Shown piece after piece: positions 45,353 to 58,667 of a stretch of DNA of 64,000 bases. Position 1 is the first letter of the stretch, and each line of letters opens with the position of its first letter. The position numbers were made by a program, and so were the translations under genes. Origin of the DNA: Klebsiella quasipneumoniae subsp. quasipneumoniae (GTDB lineage: Bacteria > Pseudomonadota > Gammaproteobacteria > Enterobacterales > Enterobacteriaceae); the NCBI RefSeq assembly GCF_020525925.1, contig NZ_CP084876.1, forward strand, positions 2,976,001-3,040,000, read 5' to 3'. Below the pieces are notes generated by a model that ran no database searches, was not told the origin of the DNA, and saw only the letters and a list, made by a program, of their open reading frames with translations.

Positions 45353-46141
45353 ATGGGTTTTCTTTCCGGTAAGCGCATTTTGATCACTGGCGTCGCCAGC
45401 AAACTGTCCATCGCCTACGGTATTGCGCAGGCAATGCACCGCGAAGGCGCGGAACTGGCATTCACCTATCAGAATGAAAAACTGAAAGGTCGCGTTGAAG
45501 AGTTTGCTGCCGCGCTGGGTTCTGACATTGTGCTGCCGTGCGACGTTGCTGAAGATGAGAGCATCACCGCGCTGTTCACCGAGCTGGAAAAAGTCTGGCC
45601 AAAATTCGATGGTTTCGTCCACTCTATCGGTTATGCCCCGGCTGACCAGTTAGACGGCGACTACGTCAACGCGGTCACCCGCGAAGGTTTCAAAATCGCG
45701 CACGACATCAGCGCCTACAGCTTCGTGGCGATGGCTAAAGCCTGCCGCACGATGCTGAACCCGGATTCTGCTCTGCTGACGCTCTCCTACCTGGGCGCCG
45801 AGCGCGCGATCCCGAACTACAACGTGATGGGTCTGGCGAAAGCCTCTCTGGAAGCGAACGTGCGCTATATGGCGAACGCGATGGGTCCGGAAGGCGTTCG
45901 CGTCAACGCTATCTCCGCCGGTCCGATCCGTACCCTGGCCGCGTCCGGTATCAAAGATTTCCGTAAAATGCTGGCGCACTGCGAAGCGGTCACCCCGATC
46001 CGTCGCACCGTCACCATTGAAGACGTGGGTAACAGCGCAGCCTTCCTGTGCTCCAACCTGTCTGCGGGTATCTCCGGTGAAGTCGTTCACGTTGATGGCG
46101 GGTTCAGTATCGCCGCTATGAACGAGCTGGAACTGAAATAA
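45353..46141 (+). CDS. fabI: enoyl-[acyl-carrier-protein] reductase (NADH)
   Basis: A 262-residue SDR, same length as E. coli FabI. The NAD-binding segment is [16 protein letters not shown] (13-28). Active-site residues are Tyr146, Tyr156 and Lys163 in [19 protein letters not shown]. Gly93 is wild type, the position changed in some triclosan-resistant strains. It performs the last reduction in each fatty-acid elongation cycle. Codon choice is more biased than in neighbouring accessory genes, fitting high expression. The ATG follows AAGGATTAAAGCT. Confidence 0.98.
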   Translation: MGFLSGKRILITGVASKLSIAYGIAQAMHREGAELAFTYQNEKLKGRVEEFAAALGSDIVLPCDVAEDESITALFTELEKVWPKFDGFVHSIGYAPADQLDGDYVNAVTREGFKIAHDISAYSFVAMAKACRTMLNPDSALLTLSYLGAERAIPNYNVMGLAKASLEANVRYMANAMGPEGVRVNAISAGPIRTLAASGIKDFRKMLAHCEAVTPIRRTVTIEDVGNSAAFLCSNLSAGISGEVVHVDGGFSIAAMNELELK

Positions 46142-46149
46142 GTTCCTTC

Positions 46150-46177
46150 CCCTCCTCGCCCCGGTGAGGAGGGTTTT
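46150..46177 (+). terminator. fabI intrinsic terminator
   Basis: An 8-bp stem CCCTCCTC/GAGGAGGG with an 8-nt loop is followed by TTTT, 9 bp after the fabI stop. Confidence 0.85.
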
Positions 46178-46329
46178 CCCTTCCCAGGCCTTGCGCTCTC
46201 CCTGTTATTCCAATCGGCTATTTGATAGCACGTATCAATATTTTCTCCTGCTTCCGGGTTACGCCAGGATAGTTCTGCATAAACGATCCGCGGAACGGCG
46301 GTTCGCCACATACCGAACAAGGAAAGCCC

Positions 46330-47487
46330 ATGGAGCCACGCCGCGTGAATGGCAAAAACCACTGGTATCACGAAACCCAGTCAACAATCTGCCCGGTGGA
46401 TGTCCTGCCGCTCGTCCCTGAAGCCGCCCATGTTGAAGACCGCTTTTTGCTGGACCTGACGCTGCCGGACGCCTGGCTACACGCCCACACAGGCTGGCTA
46501 CGCCCCGCGCGCCAGCTCGCCGAGCGGCTGTTTCCCGACCAGGTGGCGGTAAGCCGCCTGCAAACCTTTACCGCCTACGATCGCCTGAGCACTGCGCTCA
46601 CCGTCGCCCAGGTCTACGGCGTCCAGCGGCTGTGTAACCACTATGCCGCCCGCCTGGCGCCCCTGCCGGGGCCCGACTCTTCGCGCGAGAGCAACCGTCG
46701 TCTGGCGCAGATCACCCAATACGCTCGTCAGCTCGCCGGTTCCCCCTCCGTCATTAACGCCCTTTCCCGCAGCCAGCTGGACGAAGTGGGCCTGACCAGC
46801 CGGGATATTATCCTGATCAACCAGATTATCGGTTTCGTCGGCTTCCAGGCGCGGGCGATTGCCGTGCTGCAGGCGGCGCAGGGCTTCCCGGTGCGCTGGA
46901 TCCCCGGCATGCCGCAGCAAGAGGAGGCGCCCCCCGGCCTGTTCGCCATCCCGCCGGGAGAGTGGCAAACCGACATTGAAGATCCCGATCTGCAGTATGC
47001 CGATGACGAGCGCCAGCGGCGCATCGCCAGCTGGCAGTCGCTGCCCGGCCTGGGCCCGCTGGCTCCGCTGCTGGCCTGCGACCCGCAGTTGATGGCGCCG
47101 CTGGAGACGCTGTTACGCCAGCTCAGCGGCAACGATACCTTTGGCCCGCAGGTCGCCTTACTCACCGCGCGCACCAATGGCAGCGCCACCTGTTTTGACG
47201 CCTGGCTCCCCCACTGGCATGGTGAAGAAGCGTTCGCCAGCCATTTACGGGAGGGCGATCAGGCTCTCCATCACTGGCTTGGGCAGCATCCTCAGTCGCG
47301 CGCGCTCGTTACCGCGGTACAGTTGTTAACCCGCTCCCCGGACCGGTTTAGCGCCGCCCAGTTAACACCCCTCGGCGAATATGGACTCTCAGCGGAACAA
47401 GCGATCGATCTGTTAACCTGGAGCGGGCTGTGCGGCTGGATGAATCGTCTGAAAATCGCCCTCGGCAATGTGCGTCAGCAGACGTAA
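46330..47487 (+). CDS. yciW: YciW, carboxymuconolactone-decarboxylase/peroxidase-like protein
   Basis: A 385-residue protein with a CMD/AhpD-like helical fold. The central segment (about 85-200) contains SRSQLDEVGLTSRDIILINQIIGFVGFQARAIAVLQA, noted here as the peroxidase-related region; no CxxC pair is present, so classic AhpD activity is unlikely. The start MEPRRVNGKNHWYHET follows AAGGAAAGCCC and matches E. coli YciW. In E. coli the gene is linked to cysteine metabolism, but its reaction is unknown. It is in the conserved fabI-yciW-rnb order. Confidence 0.85.
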   Translation: MEPRRVNGKNHWYHETQSTICPVDVLPLVPEAAHVEDRFLLDLTLPDAWLHAHTGWLRPARQLAERLFPDQVAVSRLQTFTAYDRLSTALTVAQVYGVQRLCNHYAARLAPLPGPDSSRESNRRLAQITQYARQLAGSPSVINALSRSQLDEVGLTSRDIILINQIIGFVGFQARAIAVLQAAQGFPVRWIPGMPQQEEAPPGLFAIPPGEWQTDIEDPDLQYADDERQRRIASWQSLPGLGPLAPLLACDPQLMAPLETLLRQLSGNDTFGPQVALLTARTNGSATCFDAWLPHWHGEEAFASHLREGDQALHHWLGQHPQSRALVTAVQLLTRSPDRFSAAQLTPLGEYGLSAEQAIDLLTWSGLCGWMNRLKIALGNVRQQT

Positions 47488-47568
47488 ATTGCTGAAACAG
47501 CGCTTGCTGCGACAGGCATAATCGCGTAAAAATGTCAGCCGCTCTTTTAGCCACGAAAATACCTAATT

Positions 47569-49503
47569 ATGTTTCAGGATAACCCGCTGCTAGCGCAGCT
47601 TAAACAGCAACTGCATTCCCAAACGCCGCGCGCGGAAGGGGTCGTTAAGGGCACGGAAAAGGGCTTTGGCTTCCTCGAAGTGGACGCTCAGAAGAGCTAC
47701 TTCATTCCGCCGCCGCAGATGAAAAAAGTGATGCATGGCGACCGTATCGTTGCGGTGATCCATTCTGAAAAAGAACGCGAAAGCGCCGAGCCGGAATCGC
47801 TGGTTGAGCCTTTCCTGACCCGTTTCGTCGGTAAAATCCAGAAAAAAGACGATCGCCTCGCTATCGTTCCTGACCATCCGCTGCTGAAAGACGCCATTCC
47901 CTGCCGCGCCGCCCGTGGCGTTGAGCATGATTTCAAACAGGGTGACTGGGCCGTCGCTGAAATGCGCCGTCATCCGTTAAAAGGCGACCGCGGATTTTAC
48001 GCGGAGCTGACCCAGTTCATCACCTTCAGCGACGACCACTTCGTCCCGTGGTGGGTGACGCTGGCGCGCCATAATCTGGAAAAAGAGGCACCGGACGGCG
48101 TCGCCACCGAGATGCTTGACGAAGGGCTGACACGCCGCGATTTGACCGCCCTCGACTTCGTCACCATTGACAGCGCCAGCACCGAAGATATGGACGATGC
48201 GCTGTATGTCGAATCTGGCGCCGACGGCAAACTGTTGCTGACGGTGGCGATCGCTGACCCGACCGCATGGATTGCCGAAGGCAGCAAGCTGGACAACGCC
48301 GCAAAAGTACGCGCCTTTACCAACTATCTGCCGGGCTTCAACATCCCGATGCTGCCGCGCGAACTGTCAGACGACCTGTGTTCCCTGCGTGCCGATGAAG
48401 TGCGCCCGGTGCTGGCCTGCCGGATGACCCTGGCGGCCGATGGCACCATTGAAGACAACATCGAGTTCTTTGCCGCCACCATCGAATCGAAAGCCAAGCT
48501 GGCCTATGACGACGTCTCTGACTGGCTGGAAGGCCGCGGCAGCTGGCAGCCGGGCAGCGAGGCGATCGCGCAGCAAATTACGCTGCTGAAGGACGTGTGT
48601 CAGCGTCGCAGCGAATGGCGTCAGACCCACGCGCTGGTGTTTAAAGACCGCCCGGATTACCGTTTCGTCCTCGGCGAAAAAGGCGAAGTGCTGGACATCG
48701 TCGCGGAACCGCGTCGTATTGCCAACCGTATTGTCGAAGAGTCGATGATCGCCGCCAACATCTGTGCCGCCCGCATTCTGCGCGACAAGCTCGGCTTCGG
48801 CGTTTATAACGTCCACACCGGCTTCGACCCGGCGAATACCGAACAGCTGGCTGCCCTGCTGAAGACCCACGACGTACACGTTGATCCGACGGAAGTGCTC
48901 ACCCTGGAAGGTTTCTGCAAGCTGCGCCGCGAACTGGACGCCCAGCCGACCGGTTTCCTCGACAGCCGCATACGTCGTTTCCAGTCGTTTGCTGAAATCA
49001 GCACCGAGCCGGGCCCGCACTTTGGTCTCGGTCTTGAGGCCTACGCCACCTGGACCTCGCCGATCCGTAAGTATGGCGACATGATCAACCACCGTCTGCT
49101 TAAGGCCATCATCAAAGGCGAAACCATTGCGCGCCCGCAGGATGAAGCCACCGTGCAGATGGCGGAGCGCCGTCGTCTCAACCGCATGGCCGAACGCGAT
49201 GTCGCCGACTGGCTGTATGCCCGTTTCCTCAACGATAAAGCCGGCACCGATACCCGCTTTGCGGCGGAGATCATCGACATCAGCCGCGGCGGGATGCGCG
49301 TGCGTCTGGTGGACAATGGCGCGGTCGCCTTTATTCCGGCCCCGTTCCTTCACGCCGTGCGCGACGAACTGGTCTGCAGCCAGGAAAACGGCACCGTGCA
49401 GATCAAGGGAGAAGTGGTCTACAAAGTGACCGATGTTATCGATGTCACTATCGCTGAAGTCCGCATGGAAACTCGTAGCATCATTGCTCGTCCGGCTGCC
49501 TGA
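47569..49503 (+). CDS. rnb: exoribonuclease II
   Basis: A 644-residue 3'-5' exoribonuclease, identical in length to E. coli RNase II. Two cold-shock domains (about 20-170) precede the RNB catalytic domain (about 190-520) and a C-terminal S1 domain (about 555-640). The catalytic magnesium ligands are Asp201, Asp207, Asp209 and Asp210 in [16 protein letters not shown]. It degrades single-stranded RNA processively and trims tails. Upstream is yciW, 81 bp away; a terminator follows. Confidence 0.98.
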   Translation: MFQDNPLLAQLKQQLHSQTPRAEGVVKGTEKGFGFLEVDAQKSYFIPPPQMKKVMHGDRIVAVIHSEKERESAEPESLVEPFLTRFVGKIQKKDDRLAIVPDHPLLKDAIPCRAARGVEHDFKQGDWAVAEMRRHPLKGDRGFYAELTQFITFSDDHFVPWWVTLARHNLEKEAPDGVATEMLDEGLTRRDLTALDFVTIDSASTEDMDDALYVESGADGKLLLTVAIADPTAWIAEGSKLDNAAKVRAFTNYLPGFNIPMLPRELSDDLCSLRADEVRPVLACRMTLAADGTIEDNIEFFAATIESKAKLAYDDVSDWLEGRGSWQPGSEAIAQQITLLKDVCQRRSEWRQTHALVFKDRPDYRFVLGEKGEVLDIVAEPRRIANRIVEESMIAANICAARILRDKLGFGVYNVHTGFDPANTEQLAALLKTHDVHVDPTEVLTLEGFCKLRRELDAQPTGFLDSRIRRFQSFAEISTEPGPHFGLGLEAYATWTSPIRKYGDMINHRLLKAIIKGETIARPQDEATVQMAERRRLNRMAERDVADWLYARFLNDKAGTDTRFAAEIIDISRGGMRVRLVDNGAVAFIPAPFLHAVRDELVCSQENGTVQIKGEVVYKVTDVIDVTIAEVRMETRSIIARPAA

Positions 49504-49514
49504 CGTCTCATCAC

Positions 49515-49543
49515 AGCGGTTCCTCCGGGAACCGCTCCTTCTT
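49515..49543 (+). terminator. rnb intrinsic terminator
   Basis: A 9-bp stem AGCGGTTCC/GGAACCGCT with a 4-nt loop is followed by CCTTCTTTCC. It starts 12 bp past the rnb stop. Confidence 0.75.
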
Positions 49544-49661
49544 TCCTCCCTGTCCCGCCATTTCCGTCGCGCCGATTAAGGTTGTGCGTTTTTTTCGCTT
49601 CTCTTTTTCACCCATTTTTAGCATCATTGATTTCATTCGTTTTTGTTACCAGGATAATGCC

Positions 49662-49841
49662 ATGTCAGATGTGAATGCCCACCTGCTCGCCCAACGTATC
49701 GATACCGTGCTGGATATTCTGGTTGCCGGTGATTACCACTCTGCGATCCATAATCTGGAGATCCTCAAAGCGGAGCTGCTGGCGCTGGCGGCAGACGACG
49801 CCGAGCAAAACAAACCACCCAAAGCGCCCTGGGAAATCTGA
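49662..49841 (+). CDS. yciZ: YciZ, small UPF0509 family protein
   Basis: A 59-residue acidic helical protein. The ATG at 49662 ([20 protein letters not shown]) follows AGGATAATGCC; a longer in-frame extension upstream is rich in aromatic residues and not conserved. E. coli YciZ is of similar size and occupies the same place between rnb and yciT. Function unknown. It is followed by yciT 73 bp later, with which it may be transcribed. Confidence 0.85.
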   Translation: MSDVNAHLLAQRIDTVLDILVAGDYHSAIHNLEILKAELLALAADDAEQNKPPKAPWEI

Positions 49842-49914
49842 TTATCGCCCACATGCCGCAACCGGCGATGCTGACCGGTTGCTCGCCGTATAGCCCCCTA
49901 ACAGTGATGTTGCT

Positions 49915-50664
49915 ATGAACGCCCGACAACAAAGTATTTTGCAAGTGGTCATCGATAAAGGCCGCATGAGCGTCGCCGATCTGGCGAAGATGACCGGAGT
50001 TTCAGAGGTCACCATCCGTCAGGATCTGAACCTGTTGGAGAAGCAGAGCTATCTGCGCCGTACCCATGGCTACGCCGTCCCACTGGACAGTGAAGATGTC
50101 GAAACCCGCATGATGACCCATTTCGCCATTAAGCGTGAACTGGCCAGCCGCGCCGCGGCGCTGGTGAATGCCGGCGAAACGGTATTTATCGAAAACGGCA
50201 GCAGCAACGCCCTGCTGGCGCGCACCCTGGCCGAACGCGGCGATATCACCATCATCACCGTCAGCAGCTATATCGCCCATCTGCTGAAAGAGACGCCGGG
50301 AGAGGTGATCCTGCTGGGCGGGATTTACCAGAAACGCAGTGAAAGTATGGTTGGCCCACTGACCCGCCAGTTCATCCAGCAGGTGCATTTCAGTAAAGCC
50401 TTTATCGGGATCGATGGCTGGCAGGCGGAAACCGGCTTTACCGGTCGCGATATGATGCGTGCGGACGTGGTTAACGCCGTTCTGGAGAAGCACTGCGAAG
50501 CGATTATCCTCAGCGATAGCTCAAAATTCAGCGCGGTGCACCCCTATCCGCTTGGGCCAGCCGGCCGCTTCAATCGTGTTATCACCGACGATCGTCTGCC
50601 GAACGACTGCCGTGAGCAGTTGCTGCGCAGCGGCCTGACTGTGGATATTGTACCCTACGTCTGA
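49915..50664 (+). CDS. yciT: DeoR-family transcriptional regulator YciT
   Basis: A 249-residue DeoR-type repressor with an N-terminal winged helix (about 1-57: [24 protein letters not shown]) and a C-terminal DeoRC sugar-phosphate sensor (about 75-235) with [15 protein letters not shown] and LSDSSKF. In E. coli YciT has been linked to control of osmolarity-related genes, consistent with osmB immediately downstream. The inducer is unknown; a phosphorylated sugar is usual for the family. Confidence 0.9.
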   Translation: MNARQQSILQVVIDKGRMSVADLAKMTGVSEVTIRQDLNLLEKQSYLRRTHGYAVPLDSEDVETRMMTHFAIKRELASRAAALVNAGETVFIENGSSNALLARTLAERGDITIITVSSYIAHLLKETPGEVILLGGIYQKRSESMVGPLTRQFIQQVHFSKAFIGIDGWQAETGFTGRDMMRADVVNAVLEKHCEAIILSDSSKFSAVHPYPLGPAGRFNRVITDDRLPNDCREQLLRSGLTVDIVPYV

Positions 50665-50932
50665 TGTGTCTCCGCCCCGTCCCAGCCAAGCGTCGGACGG
50701 GCGCGTTAACGCTCTGAGAGTATTCCGAGCCGGTAATTAAGACTTTTTACCTGACGCTAAATTTTAAAAAAAGTAAAATTATTATTAGCGATATAACAGG
50801 AAGTGACTATCACCTGCGTGATTTTCGTGATACCTGCGCACCCTAACTTCATGGAATTGCCCTAAAGCTGCTTTATCAGGCTATGCTTACAGGAGCGCTG
50901 TAATCCATGAATAGATTATTCAGGAGAAAAAA
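50665..50932 (+). promoter_or_regulatory. osmB upstream region
   Basis: The first 50 bp hold a GC-rich imperfect hairpin (CCCGTCC/GGACGGG, about 50676-50702) that may end yciT. Farther on is an AT-rich block (50750-50800). CTATGCT at 50881-50887 resembles the sigma-S -10 element and would give a leader of about 40 nt. This suits osmB, which is RpoS- and osmotically induced in E. coli. No gene is seen. Confidence 0.45.
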
Positions 50933-51154
50933 ATGATGACTTCAACGAGCAAAAAAATGGCTGCTGTTGTTCTGGCTGTCACTGTAGCAATGTCTCTGAG
51001 CGCTTGCTCTAACATGTCTAAACGCGATCGTAACACTGCTATCGGCGCAGGTGCCGGCGCCATCGGCGGTGCGGTGTTAACTGACGGTAGCGCACTCGGT
51101 ACCCTGGGTGGCGCAGCAGTCGGTGGTATTATTGGTCACCAGGTCGGCAAATAA
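50933..51154 (+). CDS. osmB: osmotically inducible lipoprotein OsmB
   Basis: A 73-residue lipoprotein: a signal peptide ends at the lipobox LSAC (lipidated Cys25). A glycine-zipper domain follows (IGAGAGAIGGAVLTDG, LGGAAVGGIIGHQVG). The start may be either of two adjacent ATGs at 50933 and 50936; both follow AGGAGAAAAAA. It localises to the cell envelope and is induced by high osmolarity and stationary phase in E. coli. Function unclear. A strong terminator follows. Confidence 0.95.
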   Translation: MMTSTSKKMAAVVLAVTVAMSLSACSNMSKRDRNTAIGAGAGAIGGAVLTDGSALGTLGGAAVGGIIGHQVGK

Positions 51155-51218
51155 TATATTTATCTGACGAAATAAAAGAATAATTCACACGAATTGACTT
51201 ACGCACGTTAAAACATTC

Positions 51219-51250
51219 AAGGCCGCGGCATTCACCGCGGCCTTGTTATT
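51219..51250 (+). terminator. osmB intrinsic terminator
   Basis: A perfect 10-bp stem AAGGCCGCGG/CCGCGGCCTT with a 6-nt loop is followed by GTTATTTC. It may also serve the convergent yciH from the other side. Confidence 0.8.
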
Positions 51251-51282
51251 TCACCAGGCCATAATTAGGGTTGAAATAACAA

Positions 51283-51609
51283 TTAGCCGCCGGCTAACTT
51301 CACCTTCATCCCTTTCGCCTCGATCAGCGACTTCAGTAAATCCCGTTTGTCGCCCTGGATCTCGATCACGCCATCTTTCACCGCGCCGCCGCAGCCGCAT
51401 TTCTTCTTCAGCTCTGCCGCCAGCGCAGTGAGCGCCGCATCGTCGGCATCAATTCCGCTAATCAGACAGACGCCTTTGCCCTTGCGGCCGCTGGTCTGGC
51501 GCTGGATCCGCACAATACCGTCGCCTTTCGGGCGCACCGGCGCCGGTTTCGCCTCGTCGATACGCCCGGTTTCGGTGGAGTAGACCAGACGGCTGTTGGA
51601 ATCGCTCAT
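51283..51609 (-). CDS. yciH: YciH, SUI1/eIF1-like translation factor homologue
   Basis: A 108-residue protein with a SUI1 domain (about 30-105): VRIQRQTSGRKGKGVCLISG, then ALAAELKKKCGCGGAVKDGVIEIQGD. It is the bacterial relative of eukaryotic initiation factor 1 and discriminates start sites in vitro; its in vivo role is unsettled. Its ATG shares a base with the pyrF stop (TAATG), so the two are translationally coupled. It is last in lapA-lapB-pyrF-yciH. Confidence 0.95.
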   Translation of the reverse strand: MSDSNSRLVYSTETGRIDEAKPAPVRPKGDGIVRIQRQTSGRKGKGVCLISGIDADDAALTALAAELKKKCGCGGAVKDGVIEIQGDKRDLLKSLIEAKGMKVKLAGG

Positions 51610-52346
51610 TATGCCCCCTTGCGCAGAGAATCGTTGATCGCCCGCAGCGTCGCGGCTGGATCGGTCGACTGGGTAACCGGGCGGCCAATAACCATATAGT
51701 CCACCCCTGCCGCCTGAGCCTGCTCGGGAGTCATGATCCGCCGCTGATCGCCAGCGTCGCTGCCCTGCGGACGGATACCCGGGGTGACCAGCTTGAACGC
51801 CTGCCCCAGCTCTTGCTTAAAGCGTACCGCCTCCTGAGCTGAACACACCACCCCGTCGAGGCCGCAGCGTTGGGTCAGCGCCGCCAGCTTCGCCGCGTAG
51901 TCAGCCGGGGATAAGGTAATGCCCAGATCCTGCAGGTCGCTGGACTCCATGCTGGTGAGGACGGTGACGGCGATGAGCAGCGGCGCGTCTTGACCAAAGG
52001 GCAGCAGCGCTTCGCGTGCCGCGGTCATCATCCGCGCGCCGCCGGAGGCATGGACATTCACCATCCATACGCCAAGCTCGGCAGCGGCCGCCACCGCGCG
52101 GGCGGTAGTGTTGGGAATATCGTGAAACTTAAGGTCCAGGAACACCTCAAACCCACGCTGATGCAGATCGCGGACAAACTGCGGTCCCAGCAGGGTGAAC
52201 ATCTCTTTGCCCACCTTCAGGCGGCAGTCGCGCGGGTCGATGCGGTCGACAAATGCCAGCGCTTTATCGCGATTATCATAGTCGAGCGCAACCACAACGG
52301 GAGAGGAAGTGACAGCGCGGGAAGATGGGATAGCTGTTGACGTCAT
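51609..52346 (-). CDS. pyrF: orotidine-5'-phosphate decarboxylase
   Basis: A 245-residue TIM-barrel enzyme for the last step of UMP synthesis. The catalytic Asp71-Lys73-Asp76 array is in [12 protein letters not shown], and the late phosphate site is in [10 protein letters not shown]. Length equals E. coli PyrF. It is 191 bp after lapB, a gap without another gene, so it may have its own promoter in addition to lapAB read-through. Confidence 0.98.
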   Translation of the reverse strand: MTSTAIPSSRAVTSSPVVVALDYDNRDKALAFVDRIDPRDCRLKVGKEMFTLLGPQFVRDLHQRGFEVFLDLKFHDIPNTTARAVAAAAELGVWMVNVHASGGARMMTAAREALLPFGQDAPLLIAVTVLTSMESSDLQDLGITLSPADYAAKLAALTQRCGLDGVVCSAQEAVRFKQELGQAFKLVTPGIRPQGSDAGDQRRIMTPEQAQAAGVDYMVIGRPVTQSTDPAATLRAINDSLRKGA

Positions 52347-52537
52347 GACCAGACCTTAGTGTTGATGGGCGCCAGAGGGCGCAAAAAAGGTAAACGGGCA
52401 GCATTCTACCTGTGAAGCTAACAAAATAACAGGCTGCTGTTTTGCCCTGCGCGGCCGATGGCGATGCCGGGGCTGCAGGCGGTGACGGGAAAGAAATGAT
52501 AAGTATGTTGTAACTAAATCGTCTGTTTTTTTTGACC

Positions 52538-53707
52538 TTACTGGCCGTCGAGGCCGCGAATAGGTTTGATGGTCGCCCAGGAGCGGCAGGAAGGACAATG
52601 CCAGTAGAGAGTATGAGCGGTAAAGCCGCATTTCTGACAACGGTAGCGCGGTTTGCTGCGCACCTGTTCGCCGACCATGTTTCGCAGCACCCCAAGGCTT
52701 TCTTTCGCCCGCCCTTCTTCCGCTTCGTTGAGATGGTAGTCCATCAGCTTATGGAAAACGCGCATGGTCGGGTGGCGCTCAAGCTGCCGGGTCACGTAGT
52801 TTTGCGCCGCTTCGACCCCTTCCCGCTGCTCAAGGATCTGCGCCAGCATCAGTTCGGCGGTCGCCCCGGCGTTCTCCTCCACACAGCGGCGCAGGAAAAC
52901 TTCCCATTCATCGGCTTTGCCGAGCTGCTGGTAGCAGGTCTGCAGCATCTCCAGCGTCTCACCCACCAGCTCTTTATCCTGATCGATAACTCGCTCGAGG
53001 CTCTCCACCGCTTTGGCGTAGTCGCCCTTCTCCATCCACACCCGGCCCATCATGATCGAAACCCGGGCGCTGTTGCGGTCCGCGGCAGCGCCTTTCTTCA
53101 ACAGCGCCATCGCCTTATCCAGATCGTTGGCCGCCATCTGCTGCAGGGCCAGTTCGCACCAAAAGTTGGCGATTTCGCCACGATGCTTCTCTTTCCCCAG
53201 CTTCACCAGTCGTTCAGCCACCTCGATAGCCGACTGCCAGTCGCTGGTCGCCTGGTAGATCTGCAGCAGCTGCTGCAGCGCGCCGAGGCGAAAATCGGTC
53301 TCATCCACCAGCTGTTTGAACATATCTTCCGCGCGGTCATACAGCCCGGCGGCCATATAGTCGCGCCCCAGCTGTTGCACCGCCAGCAGGCGCTGGTCGT
53401 AGGTGAGCGACGCGCTTTCCATCAGACTCTGGTGAATACGGATCGCGCGGTCGACCTCGCCGCGCGAGCGGAACAGGTTGCCGAGGGTCAGGTGGGCCTC
53501 AACCGTGCCGGTATCCTCTTTCAGCATATCAAGGAACAGATCGACGGCTTTATCCTGCTGGTTGCTAAGCAGAAAGTTTACCCCCGCCACGTAATCCCGT
53601 GACAGGCGGCTCGCGTCGTCCTGTTTGGACTGTTGTGCACTTCTGCGCCCCATGTACCAGCCGTAGGCGGCGGCAACGGGTAAAAGCAGAAACAACAACT
53701 CCAGCAT
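52538..53707 (-). CDS. lapB: lipopolysaccharide assembly protein B
   Basis: A 389-residue inner-membrane protein: an N-terminal transmembrane helix (LELLFLLLPVAAAYGWYMG), six to nine TPR units (about 35-350) and a C-terminal rubredoxin-type zinc site with two CxxC pairs (CQKCGF, CPSC). LapB (YciM) recruits FtsH to degrade LpxC and is held off by PbgA/YejM, setting lipid A output. It is coupled to lapA, 6 bp upstream. Confidence 0.97.
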   Translation of the reverse strand: MLELLFLLLPVAAAYGWYMGRRSAQQSKQDDASRLSRDYVAGVNFLLSNQQDKAVDLFLDMLKEDTGTVEAHLTLGNLFRSRGEVDRAIRIHQSLMESASLTYDQRLLAVQQLGRDYMAAGLYDRAEDMFKQLVDETDFRLGALQQLLQIYQATSDWQSAIEVAERLVKLGKEKHRGEIANFWCELALQQMAANDLDKAMALLKKGAAADRNSARVSIMMGRVWMEKGDYAKAVESLERVIDQDKELVGETLEMLQTCYQQLGKADEWEVFLRRCVEENAGATAELMLAQILEQREGVEAAQNYVTRQLERHPTMRVFHKLMDYHLNEAEEGRAKESLGVLRNMVGEQVRSKPRYRCQKCGFTAHTLYWHCPSCRSWATIKPIRGLDGQ

Positions 53708-53713
53708 AAGAGG

Positions 53714-54022
53714 TTATTCCTTCACCGCAGGCACGCCTGCCTCGACAGCCGCCGGGCTGACAGGAGCAATCTGGTGCTCAAGGCGCTTAATTTTCCGCTC
53801 CGCGCGCGCCAGCGAGACGCGCACCCGCAGCCAGAACAGGCCGCAGATCAGCCAGCCGATGGCAAAGCCCGCAGCGAACAGCACCGCCAGCAGCGTCGAA
53901 ATGCGGAATTCACCCTGAGCGAGCAAATAGTTGAAAGTGACCTGTTGGTCATTCTGCGCCCCCAGCGTCACTGAAATGACGAAGATTGCTAACACCAGTA
54001 AGAAAATGAGTAAATATTTCAC
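53714..54022 (-). CDS. lapA: lipopolysaccharide assembly protein A
   Basis: A 102-residue protein with two transmembrane helices (YLLIFLLVLAIFVISVTLGA near 3-22 and LLAVLFAAGFAIGWLICGLF near 44-63) and a basic coiled-coil tail. It belongs to the LapA/YciS DUF1049 family and works with LapB in LPS assembly. The first gene of the lapAB operon; the ATG follows GGGAAGTC. Confidence 0.95.
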   Translation of the reverse strand: MKYLLIFLLVLAIFVISVTLGAQNDQQVTFNYLLAQGEFRISTLLAVLFAAGFAIGWLICGLFWLRVRVSLARAERKIKRLEHQIAPVSPAAVEAGVPAVKE

Positions 54023-54157
54023 ATGACTTCCCGTTCTGTGGGTTGCGCGTAAAAAGCCCGCTTTCAGCCCTATAAAGTATCATTTTCGCCGCAGCGGTGG
54101 AACGAAAAAGCACGGCAACTCGACAGGATATGCGGTCGGATGCCGCTAAAATCAACA

Positions 54158-54925
54158 TTATTCCGCTTCAGGCATCCGTTTTTTAATATCCTGCGCCTCT
54201 TCCCCCGGCGGCGAGAGCGGCCCGCAAAGACGCTGCGTCAGCCAGCAGGCCACCGTGACCAGCAGCCAGGAGATCAGCGTAGCGACGATGAGATCCAGCG
54301 GCCAGTGCATACCGAGCGCCAGGCGACTCCCCATCACCGCCGTCGCCCACGCCAGCAGCACCGCGATCGTGCCCCAGCGCCGACGCGGCCACAGCAGCCC
54401 GGCAGCGAGCAGCGCCCAGCTGGCGGCGAACATCGTATGGCCTGACGGGAATGCAAACCCGGTCTCTTTCTGCCAGTGTTTGCGTAAAAACGGCGGGATG
54501 TCCTGCGCCTGCGCCAGCTGCTCATGCACCAGTTTAGCGCGTTCTTTGCGCTTTAACGCGTAGAATTGCGTCACCGGCACCTGCCTGGCGTTTTCCAGCC
54601 AGATGACAAACGGTCTCGGCTCCTGAACCCGCGCCTTGACCCAGGATTTGGTCCCCTGTCCCACCAGGATGGCGGCGGCAAGAATGAGGAACAGGATCAG
54701 CGCCGCGCGCAGGCGAAAGCGCAGGCACCAGAGAAACCAGGCGCACAGCACAACATGGGTGATAATTCCCCACGGCTGGGTCACCGTTTCCGTCACCCAC
54801 CAGAGGCTTTTCAGCCATACCACCGGCAGTCCTGGCTGCCACAGCCAACCAGACAGCCAGACCGTGAGGGGCATGACCAGCAGCAGCGCCGCCGCGAGAG
54901 CGGTTCGTCGGGCAATCAACAGCAT
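54158..54925 (-). CDS. pgpB: phosphatidylglycerophosphatase B / undecaprenyl-pyrophosphatase
   Basis: A 255-residue PAP2-family membrane phosphatase. The ATG at 54925 (MLLIARRTALAAALLL) follows GGAGAAGGAGA, and its length matches E. coli PgpB; a longer in-frame N-terminus is not conserved. Motifs: KARVQEPRP (C1), PSGHT (C2) and SRLALGMHWPLD (C3). It dephosphorylates PGP and undecaprenyl pyrophosphate on the periplasmic side. It is divergent from ribA across 163 bp. Confidence 0.95.
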   Translation of the reverse strand: MLLIARRTALAAALLLVMPLTVWLSGWLWQPGLPVVWLKSLWWVTETVTQPWGIITHVVLCAWFLWCLRFRLRAALILFLILAAAILVGQGTKSWVKARVQEPRPFVIWLENARQVPVTQFYALKRKERAKLVHEQLAQAQDIPPFLRKHWQKETGFAFPSGHTMFAASWALLAAGLLWPRRRWGTIAVLLAWATAVMGSRLALGMHWPLDLIVATLISWLLVTVACWLTQRLCGPLSPPGEEAQDIKKRMPEAE

Positions 54926-55088
54926 TTTCTCTCCTTCTCCTTGTAGATGAACATCATAGCGGAAAGTAGATCGTTTGTGCGCTTTCCGCGCGGCTAACCG
55001 TTCGTGATTAGGAGAACGTCCCGGCGTTGTGGCAAAATAGCGGTAAACAGAAAGCACATTCAGGTGCTGACAGAATCTGGAGAATCAC

Positions 55089-55691
<603 letters not shown>

Positions 55692-55713
55692 TACCGGCGG
55701 CAGCGTAAAGAGA

Positions 55714-55738
55714 GGGCCAGCGATGCTGGCCCTTCGTT

Positions 55739-55741
<3 letters not shown>
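55714..55741 (+). terminator. ribA intrinsic terminator
   Basis: A perfect 8-bp stem GGGCCAGC/GCTGGCCC with a 3-nt loop is followed by TTCGTTTT. It lies in the 47-bp convergent gap with acnA and probably also serves acnA from the other side. Confidence 0.85.
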
Positions 55742-58411
<2,670 letters not shown>

Positions 58412-58627
58412 AGCTCCTCCTTTATCTCAGGGATGGCATACCCCGATTCTCCTCAGGGTCTCCATTAAAGATAACACATGCTGGGCATAACACTTTGATA
58501 ACAACCCAAATTGCTAAATCTGATGTGACGGAGAGGGGTTAAAAGGGAATTATCTACGCGCAGAGGAAATAGCACCAAAATAGTGCAGAGAGGTCTTTTA
58601 AGCGATATTGTATTAGTACACGAGGAC
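58412..58627 (-). other. acnA upstream region without a gene
   Basis: This region should hold the acnA promoters. It includes AT-rich DNA and a short GCAC/GTGC dyad near 58571-58586. I could not assign a confident -35/-10 pair or a SoxS/FNR site by eye. Confidence 0.4.
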
Positions 58628-58667
58628 AAAAAAAGAGCTAATCATTACCTGCTGGCCGATTAGCTCT
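58628..58667 (-). terminator. intrinsic terminator of the ymiA unit
   Basis: A 10-bp stem AGAGCTAATC/GATTAGCTCT (58634-58643 with 58658-58667) is followed on the minus strand by a run of seven T. It ends transcription from ymiA before it reaches the acnA promoter region. Confidence 0.9.

Noticed and set aside
52532..53602. Long plus-strand open frame opposite lapB
   Set aside because: lapB is complete with TPR units and both CxxC pairs; the opposite frame shows no domain.
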